Origin: Karstenula rhodostoma CBS 690.94
Taxonomy: Eukaryota; Ascomycota; Dothideomycetes; Pleosporales; Didymosphaeriaceae
Direction of reading: 5' to 3'
DNA length: 64,000 bases
Assembly (NCBI GenBank): GCA_010093485.1
Contig: MU001496.1
Coordinates: forward strand, 1,617,666 to 1,681,665
Position 1 is the first letter of the stretch, and each line of letters opens with the position of its first letter. The translations under genes were made by a program, and so were the position numbers. This document shows positions 33,391-44,074 of the stretch, piece by piece. Under the pieces are notes generated by a model. That model searched no databases, was not told the origin of the DNA, and saw only the letters and a list, made by a program, of their open reading frames with translations.

Positions 33391-33446
33391 TGCTGTCTGC
33401 TGTCTGCTGTCTGCTGTCTGCTGTCTGCTGTCTGCTGTCTGCTGTC
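33391..33446. repeat. (TGCTGTC)8 minisatellite
   Basis: Eight perfect 7-bp units in the SSD1/GLE1 intergenic region. Perfect conservation suggests recent copy-number change. Confidence 0.92.
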
Positions 33447-33742
33447 TGCCTTTGCGAGTTACCCATGCCTTCCCGCCCGCAGAAGCTCGATGCGCGTCGT
33501 GCTAGGCTTGAGGCCGAGTGCTGGAGCGCTTCAAACGCTCTTCGCAGTGTTTCACGCCCATGCTAGGCGTTATTGGTTATTGGTACAGTAGAACCGAGTG
33601 CGAGGCTAATCCGCAAGCACGCGGCTGCACCTGCTGCGGGTGCGTCGGCGTGGACACGTTGTCTTCACAGCCTCGAGTCTTGCATCGTGAGATCAGCATC
33701 GATCGGGGGCTGCTGATGGAGCAGGATGCCGACCGTGCCACA

Positions 33743-33770
33743 CCTCTCTGCCTCTCTGCCTCTCTGCCTC
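33743..33770. repeat. (CCTCTCTG)3 repeat
   Basis: Three perfect 8-bp units and a partial fourth, about 500 bp upstream of the GLE1 start. Confidence 0.85.
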
Positions 33771-34264
33771 TTGTCCCACGTCGATATTCTTTGGCGTGCT
33801 CTCCGTTCCCAACGTCTCTCTTGGAGCTGCCCTCAGCGTGACAGGGGGCGGTTGCACTGCGGAAGCCGTCGGTAGAGACACCTTAGCGCAGCCGTGCCGT
33901 CCCAAGTGTTGAAGCTTGCACATCTCGTCTCGCGCTGCTCTGCAACCACTCCTGAGTCCTTGGCAAGACATCGTTGGACTTTGGATGGCGCGATTCAGTA
34001 CGCGCCTTTTTTGTGCCTATTGCGTGGCTCAACCATGCACACTACCAGCGTTCAGTTTCCTGGTATTGGTATTGTGTCATCCGGTGAATGAGTGGGTCCA
34101 AGCACAAGCAGAATCCTCGGATCTGGGGTAGTCACGTGTAAGCTCTTCGCATCGGCTCCGGAAAAACTTCCGCTTTGACGCCCTCAGCAATCGACGCGCG
34201 CGAACCAACCACGTCTTTTACCAGTTACGCGCAGCCCTCGATCCAAATCAACGACGCCTCCTCA

Positions 34265-35983
34265 ATGCCCGCCGCATCGGGCGCGTCGTCCGCCACCATG
34301 AACACCAGAAATTCTTTTTCGTCAAGCTGGCTCGGAAGCTCACCCTCGCGACAGTCGCCAGTACGACAATCACCTCAACGCAATGCGCTCCGCTCATCCA
34401 GGGGAAGCCTTCTCTCCGATTCTTACGAGAGCCCTACGCGGAAGCTACAGCTCGAGTTCACCAACATTCTCAGCCACTCCGACCGCGAATTTCACAAGAA
34501 ACTTGATCAAGATGCGGCCGAGCGCGCCAGGCTCCACGAAGAACAGCTTGCAAGAGCTGCCCGGGAGCACCAGCGAGTCTTGGAAGACGCAACGCGTGAA
34601 ATGGAACGAATCAAGCTCGAGGACGAAAATGAACGGTTGCGCAAGGCAGCTGTCCAGGAGACAGAGCTCCAGCGTCTGAAAGAGCAAAAGATGAGAGAGC
34701 AAGCCGAGGCTCAACAGCGGCAGTTGGAAGCAAAACTTCGAGAAGAACAGGTAGCGAGAGAAGCCACGGAAAAGCAGAGGAGAATACAAGAAGCCGCGGA
34801 GAGAGCCAAGGCACAGAAAGAACAAGAAGAAGCGGCCAGGAGGGCAAAGGAAGAGCAGGAGCGAAGGGCAAGGGAAGCCGCTGCCGCACCGCCGCCTCCA
34901 GTCGCAAAGCCTCCGCCTGCTCAAGCCTTAGCAACCCCTTCCGCACCAGCAGTAGCAGCACCGATCCCCACATCAGCACCGTCTACATCATTGGCGCCCT
35001 CCGCCGACATCGTCGAAGTTCACAAGAAGTACCTTACGCTTCATCGCTCGATGAAGCAATTCCGGAAGCAGTTCCTAGCCGCACACAAACATCCGACAGA
35101 TCCGTTGAAAAACATTATCGGTGAAGCACGACGCAATATGAACAAGCGGATGGGTCAGATCACGGTCGACATCGAGGACAGCAAGAAGACGATCAAATCG
35201 ATACGAGCGGAGTGCTTCGATGTAGCAATAAGTGCAGGCGGTCCTATGATCGACGTTCGCCCCTACCTGATCTCGCACCAAATCACCAATGATGCTGACG
35301 CGCAGTACCCGGAGCTGCTCCTGTACTTGTGGATAATGTTTGAGAAATACCTGGTTAAACAATGGTCCCACGAAGCATCCAAGGAAGACGGGAGAATCAT
35401 CACTCAACTTTCACTTATCGCTGCAAGTTTATACCTTGACACGAAATACATGAGCAAGGGGACCGTCACCATGACCGACACTCTCCTCGCCAAATTACAC
35501 CGCGTCTGCCCCATGCTATTCGGTATTCGGGGCAACACAAAGACGGACCGCGCCGGCTTGGGGCTCGACAAGGTCCAGCCCAATGAAGCAGACCATAACG
35601 CATACCTCCAGCGGATGTTCGGAGTCGGAGCAGGCTACGCCGCCCTCACCCACCGAAAGTTCGCACAAAAGCCTCCCGCCATCCCCATCTCAGAATACTG
35701 GCGCGCGGTGGTGCTCATCTGCAACACTCCAGCCGAGGCCCTATACCCGGCCCACTTCATGACTCTGCAAGGCCTCCTCCGCGACAATGTGAGGAAGTTC
35801 CTCGCCACATACGGCGTAGCAGCGAAAGCAGTCCTGCGACGCGCTACATTCGACCTCCCCAACCGTGTGCCGGAACCCCGCGCTGGCGTCAAGGAGGAAC
35901 GCCAAGGCCTTCACGCAGCCGCAAGCTTGGTGAGGGTGCTGCCAGACGTCTGGCAGGCAAAGGATAACATCAACATCAGGTGA
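34265..35983 (+). CDS. GLE1: mRNA export factor Gle1
   Basis: Single exon of 572 aa from the ATG at 34265. The frame is open further upstream without an ATG, and a second ATG at 34298 is also possible. A Ser/Pro/Arg-rich head (SPSRQSPVRQSP) is followed at about 55-215 by a long charged coiled coil (EEQLARAAREHQRVLED, KEQEEAARRAKEEQERRARE), a Pro/Ala linker, and from about 255 the globular GLE1 domain (KYLTLHRSMKQFRKQFLA, CPMLFGIRG, GYAALTHRKF, ISEYWRAVVLICNTP). Gle1 with inositol hexakisphosphate activates the DEAD-box ATPase Dbp5 at the cytoplasmic face of the nuclear pore to remodel exported mRNPs. Length is usual for filamentous fungi. Confidence 0.9.
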   Translation: MPAASGASSATMNTRNSFSSSWLGSSPSRQSPVRQSPQRNALRSSRGSLLSDSYESPTRKLQLEFTNILSHSDREFHKKLDQDAAERARLHEEQLARAAREHQRVLEDATREMERIKLEDENERLRKAAVQETELQRLKEQKMREQAEAQQRQLEAKLREEQVAREATEKQRRIQEAAERAKAQKEQEEAARRAKEEQERRAREAAAAPPPPVAKPPPAQALATPSAPAVAAPIPTSAPSTSLAPSADIVEVHKKYLTLHRSMKQFRKQFLAAHKHPTDPLKNIIGEARRNMNKRMGQITVDIEDSKKTIKSIRAECFDVAISAGGPMIDVRPYLISHQITNDADAQYPELLLYLWIMFEKYLVKQWSHEASKEDGRIITQLSLIAASLYLDTKYMSKGTVTMTDTLLAKLHRVCPMLFGIRGNTKTDRAGLGLDKVQPNEADHNAYLQRMFGVGAGYAALTHRKFAQKPPAIPISEYWRAVVLICNTPAEALYPAHFMTLQGLLRDNVRKFLATYGVAAKAVLRRATFDLPNRVPEPRAGVKEERQGLHAAASLVRVLPDVWQAKDNINIR

Positions 35984-36393
35984 AGGCGTGCAGCGTGAAG
36001 CTAGCACAGGGGAGGATATCGTCTCAATTTTCTTGTTTGACTCGGGTTGACTGCATCATATGGCGTTTTGCAGAGCATGTCGGAATGCATATAAACAACG
36101 GCGCTTATCAGCGTTGGTGAACGCACACAGAAACCGAAGTCGTCGCTCAAATCGCTCGCCCAGAACATAGTTACCATATCATGGAATCACGTTATATCAA
36201 ACCCAACCACATCAATACTCACCGCTTCTCACCGTGCTGTGCCACGTTGCTGCATCTCCCCCCACACACTCGATTCTCTGCGCCGCAATAGACTTGCCCA
36301 AGGCACAGCTTTTTCGCAATGATTCAGCACGGGGTAATTGGACTATAGCACAATCACACATCCAACGAGCCAAACTCGCCCATGCCCAACCCC
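35984..36393. other. Convergent intergenic region
   Basis: 3' ends of GLE1 and the cyclic phosphodiesterase gene face each other. Nothing recognised. Confidence 0.55.
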
Positions 36394-37146
36394 TCACAGC
36401 TCCCTCTCAGCAACAGGCACCCACTCCCCAATCGGCCGCCCCGTCTCAACAAGCACCACCCGCCCCCCCGTCCACCCACCCATGTCCGCCTCCCCATCCC
36501 CATCCCCATCCAACCTCACGCCCTCCCCCCTCACCCACCCCTCCACCTCCCTCATCGCCCCCTCCCCAACCACATCACAGTCGTGATACAGCAGACTCAG
36601 ATGCGGCGTCCACCTCTCGCCGACCCACGTCTCCAGCGCCTCGGCGTCCCGCTCTACCACGGCCCGCGCCGCGCGCGTAAGACCCTGCACGCCGGGTTTG
36701 GCGACGCGGGAGTAGAGTTTGCGCACGTAGACGGGGTCGCTGGCGAGGGGGCCGAGGGAGACGTGCACTGTGGCTGCGGCGGGGAGGGGGAGGGCGTCGA
36801 GCCAGGTTTGCGGCGAGGCGGTGTACTGGTAGGGGTTGTTAGTGGCGTGTGTGGTTTTGGGGATTGCGATGGGGGGGAGTGTTGGGCGTGGTGCAGTACG
36901 CCTCTATCCACTCGATTTATTGCAGTTCAATTCCATTCAATCCAACGTGTATACGTCGAAACGCTTCCGCGTGGTAGGTGGGGTGGTACTTACCACGTCG
37001 GCGGCTATCTCTGACGTGAGCGTGACGTGCGGAAGGAAGGTGTGCGGGGAGCCAAAGTGCGCGGCTGTTTGCGCAATCAGCGTGGATAGTGCGGCGTCGA
37101 GGGGGTGGCCGCGGGGCGGGAGGAGCCAGAGGGAAGATCCTGGCAT
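36394..37146 (-). CDS. CPD1: 2',3'-cyclic-nucleotide phosphodiesterase (2H family, Cpd1-like)
   Basis: Two exons: 37146-36994 and 36825-36394 (153 + 432 nt, 194 aa), separated by a 168-nt intron (GTAAGT...CTACCAG), long for this window. The two catalytic H-x-[ST] motifs of the 2H phosphoesterase superfamily are present: HVTLTS (His40, Thr42) in exon 1 and HLSLLY (His126, Ser128) in exon 2. The start MPGSSLWLLPP is typical. Yeast Cpd1 opens ADP-ribose 1'',2''-cyclic phosphate, a by-product of tRNA splicing. Length is slightly shorter than the usual 200-240 aa. A Gly/Asp-rich loop (DGDGDGEADMGGWTGG) near the C-terminus is unusual. Confidence 0.86.
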
Positions 37147-37545
37147 ATTTGGCGGTTAGGGGGTTGCGGGTGTGCGCGGATGTGTGCGGTGGTGCGATGG
37201 CGATGACGTTGGGTGTCGGCGAGGTGGGGTGCTCTAGTGAGGTGGTGATGTTGCGTTGTTTTCATCATCCTACGAGCGACATGGTCGTCATACCCACGTG
37301 CTGGAGGATGATGAGATGCTTGGCTGCTGTAATAAAGACGGTTTCGGGGGTGTGTAAGTTTGGAACAATGTTGTGCGGATTTTCGTGACGGAATGTATTG
37401 GGAAACATCAGCTTGGTACGTGAGAGGCATTAGATGATGGAGAGACTTAGAATAATAATTATCTTGATATGCCAATTATTATCAGAAATGCTATACTAAA
37501 ACTATAAATACATGATGTCGTTACTCAATCGTGAAAGCAGCTGCT
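37147..37545. other. Intergenic region
   Basis: Promoter side of the CPD1-like gene and 3' side of the His-rich gene. AT-rich near 37440-37510; no gene seen. Confidence 0.55.
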
Positions 37546-38578
37546 TTACTCCATAAGACCCTTCTTGCCATCGCCATCAGTATCCTTCATGGGGTTAAGC
37601 TTGTCCATGAGGGAAGGCTTCTTGTGCTGAGCAGAGGTGTGGGAGGTGGCGTCCCTGTTGAGCTGGTCGCCAGAGTAGTGTCCGTCAGACTTGCGCAGGG
37701 ATCCATGCTCGACTCCACGACCATGCTCGCCATGGGAGTGATGGTGATCCTTGCTGGCAAGACCCGCACCACCGACAGCAGCGCCATCACGGAGCTCATG
37801 GTCGTGGTGGGAGTCACGCTTGCTGGACTTTCCCTCCATCATGTGTTTGAGGGTGCCGCCAATGTGCTTGGGCTCACCCTCGAAGCCGTCGTAGCGCTCC
37901 TCACGGCCGCCGAGAACACCACCCTTCTGCTTGAAGTCGGCCATGGTCATTGCGGGCAGCTCAGAAGTCTCGTGAATGGTGGCAGCATTGTCTGGTAAAC
38001 ATTAGTCAAATTCAGAATTGTGGAGAATGTGGGGATAACGTACGATGAACCTCGTGGATGGGAACGGTAGTGTGGATAACGGTGGGCTGGATGACCTCCT
38101 TGTGGATAACTGGCTGGATAGTCTCGTGGATGTGCTATATTGGTGTTAGTCACATGCAAAACAATGACGAACGCAGGTGCGAACTTACGTGGTGGACATG
38201 CTCGCCCCCGATGGCGGCGTTAGCACTCTGGCTGTGGGTGGTGTCAACAACAACGCGCTGATCCTTGAACTGAGCCTGCTCAACAGCAAGGTTGCGCTTT
38301 GTGTCGTCGTGGTCGCGGTGGTCGAACTCTCGGTGCTGAACGGCGCCAAGTTGTGCGGTGTGTTGCTCGGGAAGAACCTCGCGGTCCTTAATTGGCTGGA
38401 CGGTGCGGTGGTAATGATCCTGGTGGACCTCCTTGTCGATGGCAGTGTTGATCTCCTCATGTACGTGAGGCTTCACAGTCTCGCTCTTGATGGCCGGGGC
38501 GACGGTCTCGTGAACAGTGGTGTCATGGTGACCAGCCTTGCTCATGAAGTCGCTGACTGCTGCCTTGGCCTTCTCCAT
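37546..38578 (-). CDS. His-rich hydrophilic protein ('allergen'-type family)
   Basis: Three exons: 38578-38189, 38134-38044, 37991-37546 (390 + 91 + 446 nt, 308 aa). The protein is very hydrophilic, with many His-x-His pairs. Repeated short modules follow the pattern 'V.PHVHEEI...I.KEVH..HYHRTVQPI' and 'HIHETIQPVIHKEVIQP', each about 20-30 residues. The C-terminal part is Gly, His, Lys and Asp rich (SKRDSHHDHELRDGAA, KDHHHSHGEHGRG) and disordered. It has no signal peptide or membrane segment. Similar fungal proteins are, as I recall, often annotated 'allergen'. The composition resembles stress hydrophilins. His clusters could bind metal; function unknown. Divergent from a gene that shares the same module (40186). 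Confidence 0.82.
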
Positions 38579-40185
38579 TGTGATTGTAGTTGGGGGATTG
38601 GTTGAGTGATGTGTGGAGTATCAAAACGTGATGTGAAGAGTGTAGCTGATGAAGTGCTGAGCAGAAGATGTGTGATGATAGAATATGGACATGTTCCAGT
38701 GTAAGCGTTATATACTCGTATACCCGAACAGAGCAAGAACCTGCTTATGATGCAAACTTGCAACGACGTAATTGTAGAAGCTTGGGCTACTGTGTACGTT
38801 CAGATATCGGCACTACAGATACGCCGGCGTACCGTAATCGGCCAAGATGGACAAAAAGCAAAGGGCGATTGGGCGAGAAGCATTGTCGTTGCGGGGCTTG
38901 AAGCGCCTGGCGTCTAGAACCTGCGCCTGTAGTTCGTGGCTGAAGGGGATGTACGTCAGGGAAGCCACAGATCAAATCTCCACTAGCATCGATTTCATGG
39001 TCAACCCATTTTGGCATAGATACCATGTGGACCATAGGGATGCACGCAGGTCAGTGTCACAGTGCAGCCGTGGTTGTTCATTGTCATAAAGATAAGTACA
39101 GCACCGCAGTCACCAATCTGTTCCCCCTGCAGCTGATCATCCGCTGCTGCCTGCTATTGATTGGTCGTGGATAATAGGAGTGATCGAAATGGGTACTGTG
39201 ATGTGTACGGGGATGCTGTAATGGACGAGCTCAAAAGGGTTAGATGCCACCCTCTAAGCGAGACCGCATGCAAACCATCGGGGCGGATCGGACCATCGCT
39301 CCACTCCGACGCAGGGAGCGAATCGCCTTCCTTGAACCACACAACCTGACCCAGGATAGCGGACGGCAAAATGCTCGATACGGACCCATGCACGGCAGGC
39401 GGGACTGCCGCACGTCCTGAATCGTCAGCCCAAAGAGGCCACGAACCATCATTGGACAACATGACCGTGACGTGTGGTGGGGTGGATTTACGAATGCGAA
39501 TTTGATGGTACGTCAAGTGCCCGCTTGGTGCAATGTACGTCATAGAGAGCCGCCGTCTGTTGCCGAACCATCAGGGGCGTTGAGCCACTGCAGCATTCGA
39601 CCTGCTACTGTTTAGCTCTCATGAGAGCAGTACTCCCTTGCAGGTACAGCATATTTAGTGTCGACTTGCACAGCTTCGGCGCCGAAGGTTGCCCACCGCA
39701 GTGCACAATCAAAACATGAGGCATCAACAACGACAGAACGGATGCTCTCGATCCGGAGCGGCCGACGTAGAAAAGCCCTGTGCCGAATATCGTAAAAAGA
39801 AGCGAGGTTGTAGCAGAATAATCGGATCCTGCAGGATCTGGATAAAGAGCAACTTGACGTTTTGCCACATGCACAAGTCCAGACTCGAGGCTCCGCGGAA
39901 CTTTGTTTTCGGGGGGGCACTCAACAGCTACTCCGAAAGTACGTCAGCGGGACACAGACTTCGAGACTTGCGCCACTGAGGACACCTAGTTGCACCTTCC
40001 AGATGGGCCTGTGGTCCGGGCATACTTCTTTCCCGTCGCATACGTCGTGACTGCAGGAACGAGGACACAACAGGGCTCTCGTCGTGTTGCCCACCTCCCG
40101 CCCAGGAGACAACAACTATTGACCCTTTTTCCTATCCCACCGATCACCTACAACCTCCAGCGCGCCCCCACTCTTTCTATCACTC
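38579..40185. promoter_or_regulatory. Divergent region between two related genes
   Basis: 1.6 kb between the start codons of the two His-module genes. A 129-codon minus-strand frame at 39543-39154 has no recognisable feature and is not called. No binding sites assigned. Confidence 0.45.
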
Positions 40186-42008
40186 ATGAAAAGCCTAAAG
40201 TCTCTCTTCAAACATTCAGACCGTCACAAGGACTCCTTGCCCGAAGCGACATCTTCGCACCCAGAAGTACGTCTTGGACCAGCGCAGCTTCTCGAAGAAC
40301 ATCAGAAACAAGAGCGGAAGTCAACTTCAGATCTGTATCGAGAGCCCTACTCTCACGCCCAACCAAAAGCTTCGTCCAGTCATGCGAGCCCAAGTAGCAG
40401 GCAATCGGTTCAGCATCCTGCTAGCGCCAACGGACATCATTCCGTAGGTGCGACCGAACATGCGGCGCAACCCCCAAGTCTTTCAGAGAGGGGAGACGAT
40501 ACGATTGGGGATGATTATCGAGTATACATGAGGGCTATCTCTCCTGGCAGTATAACCAGTAAGGGCAGCACTGATGCCGATTTTGTTAGTCTTGGTAGCG
40601 ACAGCAGACTGCGAATAGGCAACAGTGAGATGGGGCACAACGAAGATATCGCCGACAGAAATATAGAGCATCACGGCTCCAGTTCTCCGCGGGACAACTC
40701 CCTCAGGAGCCAGAAATCAGCCATTCAAATCGCGCAAGATCATACTGGTACGCAACAATTAGTGGTACTCAAGAAAACTTCTGAGACCCAAGTTCCTCTC
40801 TCTCTTTTGCGTGTTTCAAACTTACTAACGCCCATCAGCACGCAGAAAATCCATTGCAGCCTCTGTCGGATCATTGAGATCTGTGCCCTCGTCCATCTAT
40901 GCTGAGTCCGCAATCGGTTCGGCATCACCTATTCAAACCAAATCTCTACTCGGGACTGGGGTTGCCACTGGAGGTAGTCTCGTTGATAGCACCCTACCTC
41001 ATGTTGAGGATCCCCATGCTCGACTAGGCGATCGAAAGAATTGGCCAACGCGAATTACCCGCGATGAGTCCCGCCCCTCAAAAAGTCTCAACGGGCACGA
41101 AAGAGACAATGATGACGCCAATGGAGATCGCGAGTCATTCGGGCGTAGGAACAAGACGAACAGGGAAAGAGATGGCTCAATGGGGCTTCGAGAAGCTCTT
41201 ATGGCAGGCCCTGGTGGCTATGATCTGAAAGCCGTCCTAGATGGAGTAGTTGATTTGACAAATACGGAAGATACGGATCAGGACGTGCAGTGGGCTCCAG
41301 GTAGAGCTCGTCTCATTTCAGTTGCGTTCACTGGCTAACCCGCGAACAGCTGTTACACAGGAGGTTGTGAAGCCGCACCAGCATGAAGTGATCGAGGAGC
41401 GCATTTACCGCGAGATCCACAACCACGACGTCTATCGTTACACCCAACCCGTTTATCAGACCGAGATACTACCTGCTCGACATTTCGTCTACAACACGAA
41501 TAACGAACTGGTCGAAGTGTCGGCAGATCAGCTTCCGGACTGCACTGGGGCGAAGCAACGATGGGCCGTTGTCCGGGGTGACAGAGAGAAGCCCACCTCG
41601 TACACCGTTAGAAGCGCACCGCCGCGTCGCGAGCTAAAGACCCTTTCCGACAAGACGTACATGACGCCAGAAGGGTACGAGCGGAGGGAGACTACGATCT
41701 TGCACCCGCCTGAGCTGGAAGATCTGTCAAACTATGGCGGTCCCGTCGTCCCTATTGAGTTCCTGCACTACCCAGAGCATGTGCCAGAGCATGTGCCAGA
41801 GCATGAGTTGAAAGAAGAGGAGGAGGATGATCACCTCCCCAATGATCAACAATTCGCAATGGATGGGTTGGCCAACGCTTTGCCTGCGTTGGGTCCTGAG
41901 AGTTCTTCTTCGTCGTCACGGGCAGCAACTGGTAGCTCTGCCTCGTCGCGTGCTTCGAAACGGCTGTCCATCCCGCGGAAACCGGTTCCCGCTAATCCCT
42001 CTTACTAA
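40186..42008 (+). CDS. Large protein with the same His-rich module
   Basis: Three exons: 40186-40747, 40839-41300, 41350-42008 (562 + 462 + 659 nt, 560 aa). Intron 1 ends TTACTAACGCCCATCAG, intron 2 CTAACCCGCGAACAG. The first ~345 residues are Ser, Asp and Asn-rich and disordered (MKSLKSLFKHSDRHKD...). The conserved part begins in exon 3: EVVKPHQHEVIEERIYREIH, then NHDVYRYTQPVYQTEILPARHF. This matches, in the same order, the VKPHVHEEI...VQPI..REVLPEQH block of the neighbouring divergent gene. An acidic stretch holds three EHVPEH-type repeats (about 41775-41810), and the tail is Ser/Arg-rich. Function unknown. Confidence 0.8.
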
Positions 42009-43372
42009 TTACAATATTAACCTCTGGCTAAGTTTCCCTTTTTGTCTATGATTTGGCTTTGCTCGTCAGCATTTGTAGCGCCGCGTTGTTTGCCTGTTCA
42101 AAACGTGTAAAATGATTTATGAGCTTTTCTTCTGCTTCGATTCTGTTGGTATAGTTGTCTGTATTATTGTATTCTTCTGGTGTGTATCTAAATAGACGTG
42201 GTGTACTTGCAGTGCGAGGTAGACAAAATTTCGACGTGTGGAAGTGACCTTTCTCGCTGCGTGTTTTCTCTATGGACACATCTGGTTGATCATGACGCTA
42301 CAGCCGGTTTATGCAGTACACTCCACGATGCACGAAGACACGTCTTCCAGGCCCTTCGTGTCATTGAGAAGTGTATTTAGCCGGAGCTTCTCACGGAGCA
42401 CATGTGATTAGAGCAGCGTCTAGGCGAACTCCAGATGCAACAAATTCTATGCACCGTGGGCGAGGACTGATAATTGCTTCATGACCCACCTCGACTTCCT
42501 AGCGTCGGCACCGCCAGTCTGTCAAACTGCTTCTACGCATATCTAGACGTGTTCCTAAACAACCAATCTCAGCGCTGAGCATACATCTAGGTGTACCAGA
42601 CGCCCTGGCGTGGCTGTGCATGCGTCCTCGCCCGGCAGCGCAGGAGTGCGCTACACACTTTGAACACACATCCCCGCAGAAAACGGTAGAGGCTGATCGC
42701 GACGACATGTTTGGTTTAAAGTTTCTTATGGGTTTGGTGGAGGAAGGTGGTGCATTGCAGGCTCCCGCACAACCCATACACATCTGCGCCAACACGTCGC
42801 ATGGCGTGCGCAGAGCTGCGAGAAGCGCAACGAAGCATTCGCTGGGCTTGCGAACGGCGTGCGCGTGCGATAGGCAAGCAGTGCTTCGTCGAAGGATTTC
42901 CATATCCCCGCGTGGCTGGCTGCGGCGTTGTGGCACAGTTAATGTGTCTCAGGGCGCTGTAATGGGAGACGGGGACATTGCGCACGCTCAATGTGGGGTG
43001 TGCGCCGTGGGTGCAGCTCAGGGCTCCAGTGAAGCGAAGGTGCAGTGTAGTGCGGGTTTGGCACGGGGGTGACGCAACGCTGGGTAGTATCATGTGTGGA
43101 GGGACCGGTGAGCGAGCGATGTATGTATTATGTATCACGGCTGACGAGAAACGTGGAACAGGAATGCGGTATTTGATTTGGCTCAGGCTCGACTATGGGA
43201 TAGGAGCAAATGAGGGGTATATGTAGGTAAACACGCTAAGTAGAGACGATGCCGAAGGCAGGTGGGGAAAAGAAGGATGTTCGCACGGTGGAAGGAGGGA
43301 TGGACAGTGGCCCATCAAGCGCATGCCATACCGTCTTGAAATGACAAGACTCCCGTACTTGGTTCCATCCAA
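42009..43372. other. 1.4-kb segment without a supported gene
   Basis: Convergent region between the His-module gene and the membrane-protein gene. Frames of about 150 codons on both strands at 42620-43138 overlap each other and lack motifs. Confidence 0.55.
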
Positions 43373-44074
43373 TCAATCAGAAAGCGTGTGCACGATCCTA
43401 GGTATCTCCGGCAGCGGTTGCGCCGCCAGGCTGGTATGAGGCGAGTTCGACGTCTTCCACGTCGTGCTATCCGGCCTTCCCTCCTTCTTCCCATAGTATC
43501 TCACACTACTCGTACTCGTACTCCTCGGTCTGTTAGGCCTCGTCCCCAGATCCCCATCTTCCTGTTGAATCGGGCTCAAGCTGATGCTTTGCCGCGTGTA
43601 TCTGCTGCTCGACGCACTCACACCGCTCCTATTGCTGATCTCTCCCGTCAGAGACTCGTGCCGTTCCGGTGGAGCAACATGCAGCGGTATCAGGCTGACG
43701 GTCTCCATGCTCTGACTGCTCACGCGTCTGTTGGTGGGTTCGACATCGACGTAGACGGAGACGCTGCTGCGCTCGTGGCTGAACATGCTGGATCGTTCTT
43801 CTTCGGGTGTTTGTGCGTCGGCGAGGAGGCTGGATTTATCGGTGGACCCTGTGCGGAAAGGGTGGTAGGGCCTTGGACGGTGCTCGGCTGGTAGCTTCTT
43901 GCGTAGTTTGCGCTTGTGGAGGCAGAAGACAATGATGGTGGCGATGAGGGCGAGGAAGAGGAATAGGAAGACTGCTCCTATGGCTATGGTGGCGGTGGTC
44001 CATGATTTTCCGCCTTCGTTCGTGGAAGGCTGATCGATGGTTTGTTTCTGATCATCTGCTGGAAGGGGCGCCAT
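43373..44074 (-). CDS. Single-pass membrane protein of unknown function
   Basis: Single exon, 233 aa. A short hydrophilic N-terminus (about 25 aa) leads into one strong membrane segment (ATIAIGAVFLFLFLALIATI, 28-50) and a basic stop-transfer sequence (CLHKRKLRKK). The cytosolic tail is Ser/Thr/Pro-rich and probably disordered, with a Tyr- and Asp-containing patch (SVSVYVDVEP). The layout is that of fungal plasma-membrane sensor-like proteins, but no extracellular domain or signal peptide is seen; an upstream exon could be missing. I do not recognise the family. Confidence 0.65.
   Translation of the reverse strand: MAPLPADDQKQTIDQPSTNEGGKSWTTATIAIGAVFLFLFLALIATIIVFCLHKRKLRKKLPAEHRPRPYHPFRTGSTDKSSLLADAQTPEEERSSMFSHERSSVSVYVDVEPTNRRVSSQSMETVSLIPLHVAPPERHESLTGEISNRSGVSASSSRYTRQSISLSPIQQEDGDLGTRPNRPRSTSTSSVRYYGKKEGRPDSTTWKTSNSPHTSLAAQPLPEIPRIVHTLSD

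Larger units (their letters stand above)
32624..34264. promoter_or_regulatory. SSD1/GLE1 divergent intergenic region
   Basis: 1.64 kb between the two start codons. It contains two short tandem repeats (next entries). SSD1 mRNAs in fungi often have long leaders, which would fit this long region, but no leader introns or binding sites can be shown. Confidence 0.5.

Noticed and set aside
34175..34264. Longer GLE1 N-terminus
   Set aside because: The open frame upstream of 34265 contains no ATG and no acceptor site for an upstream exon.
39154..39543. 129-codon minus-strand frame with ATG
   Set aside because: No signal peptide, domain or splice partner; composition not distinct from the flanks.
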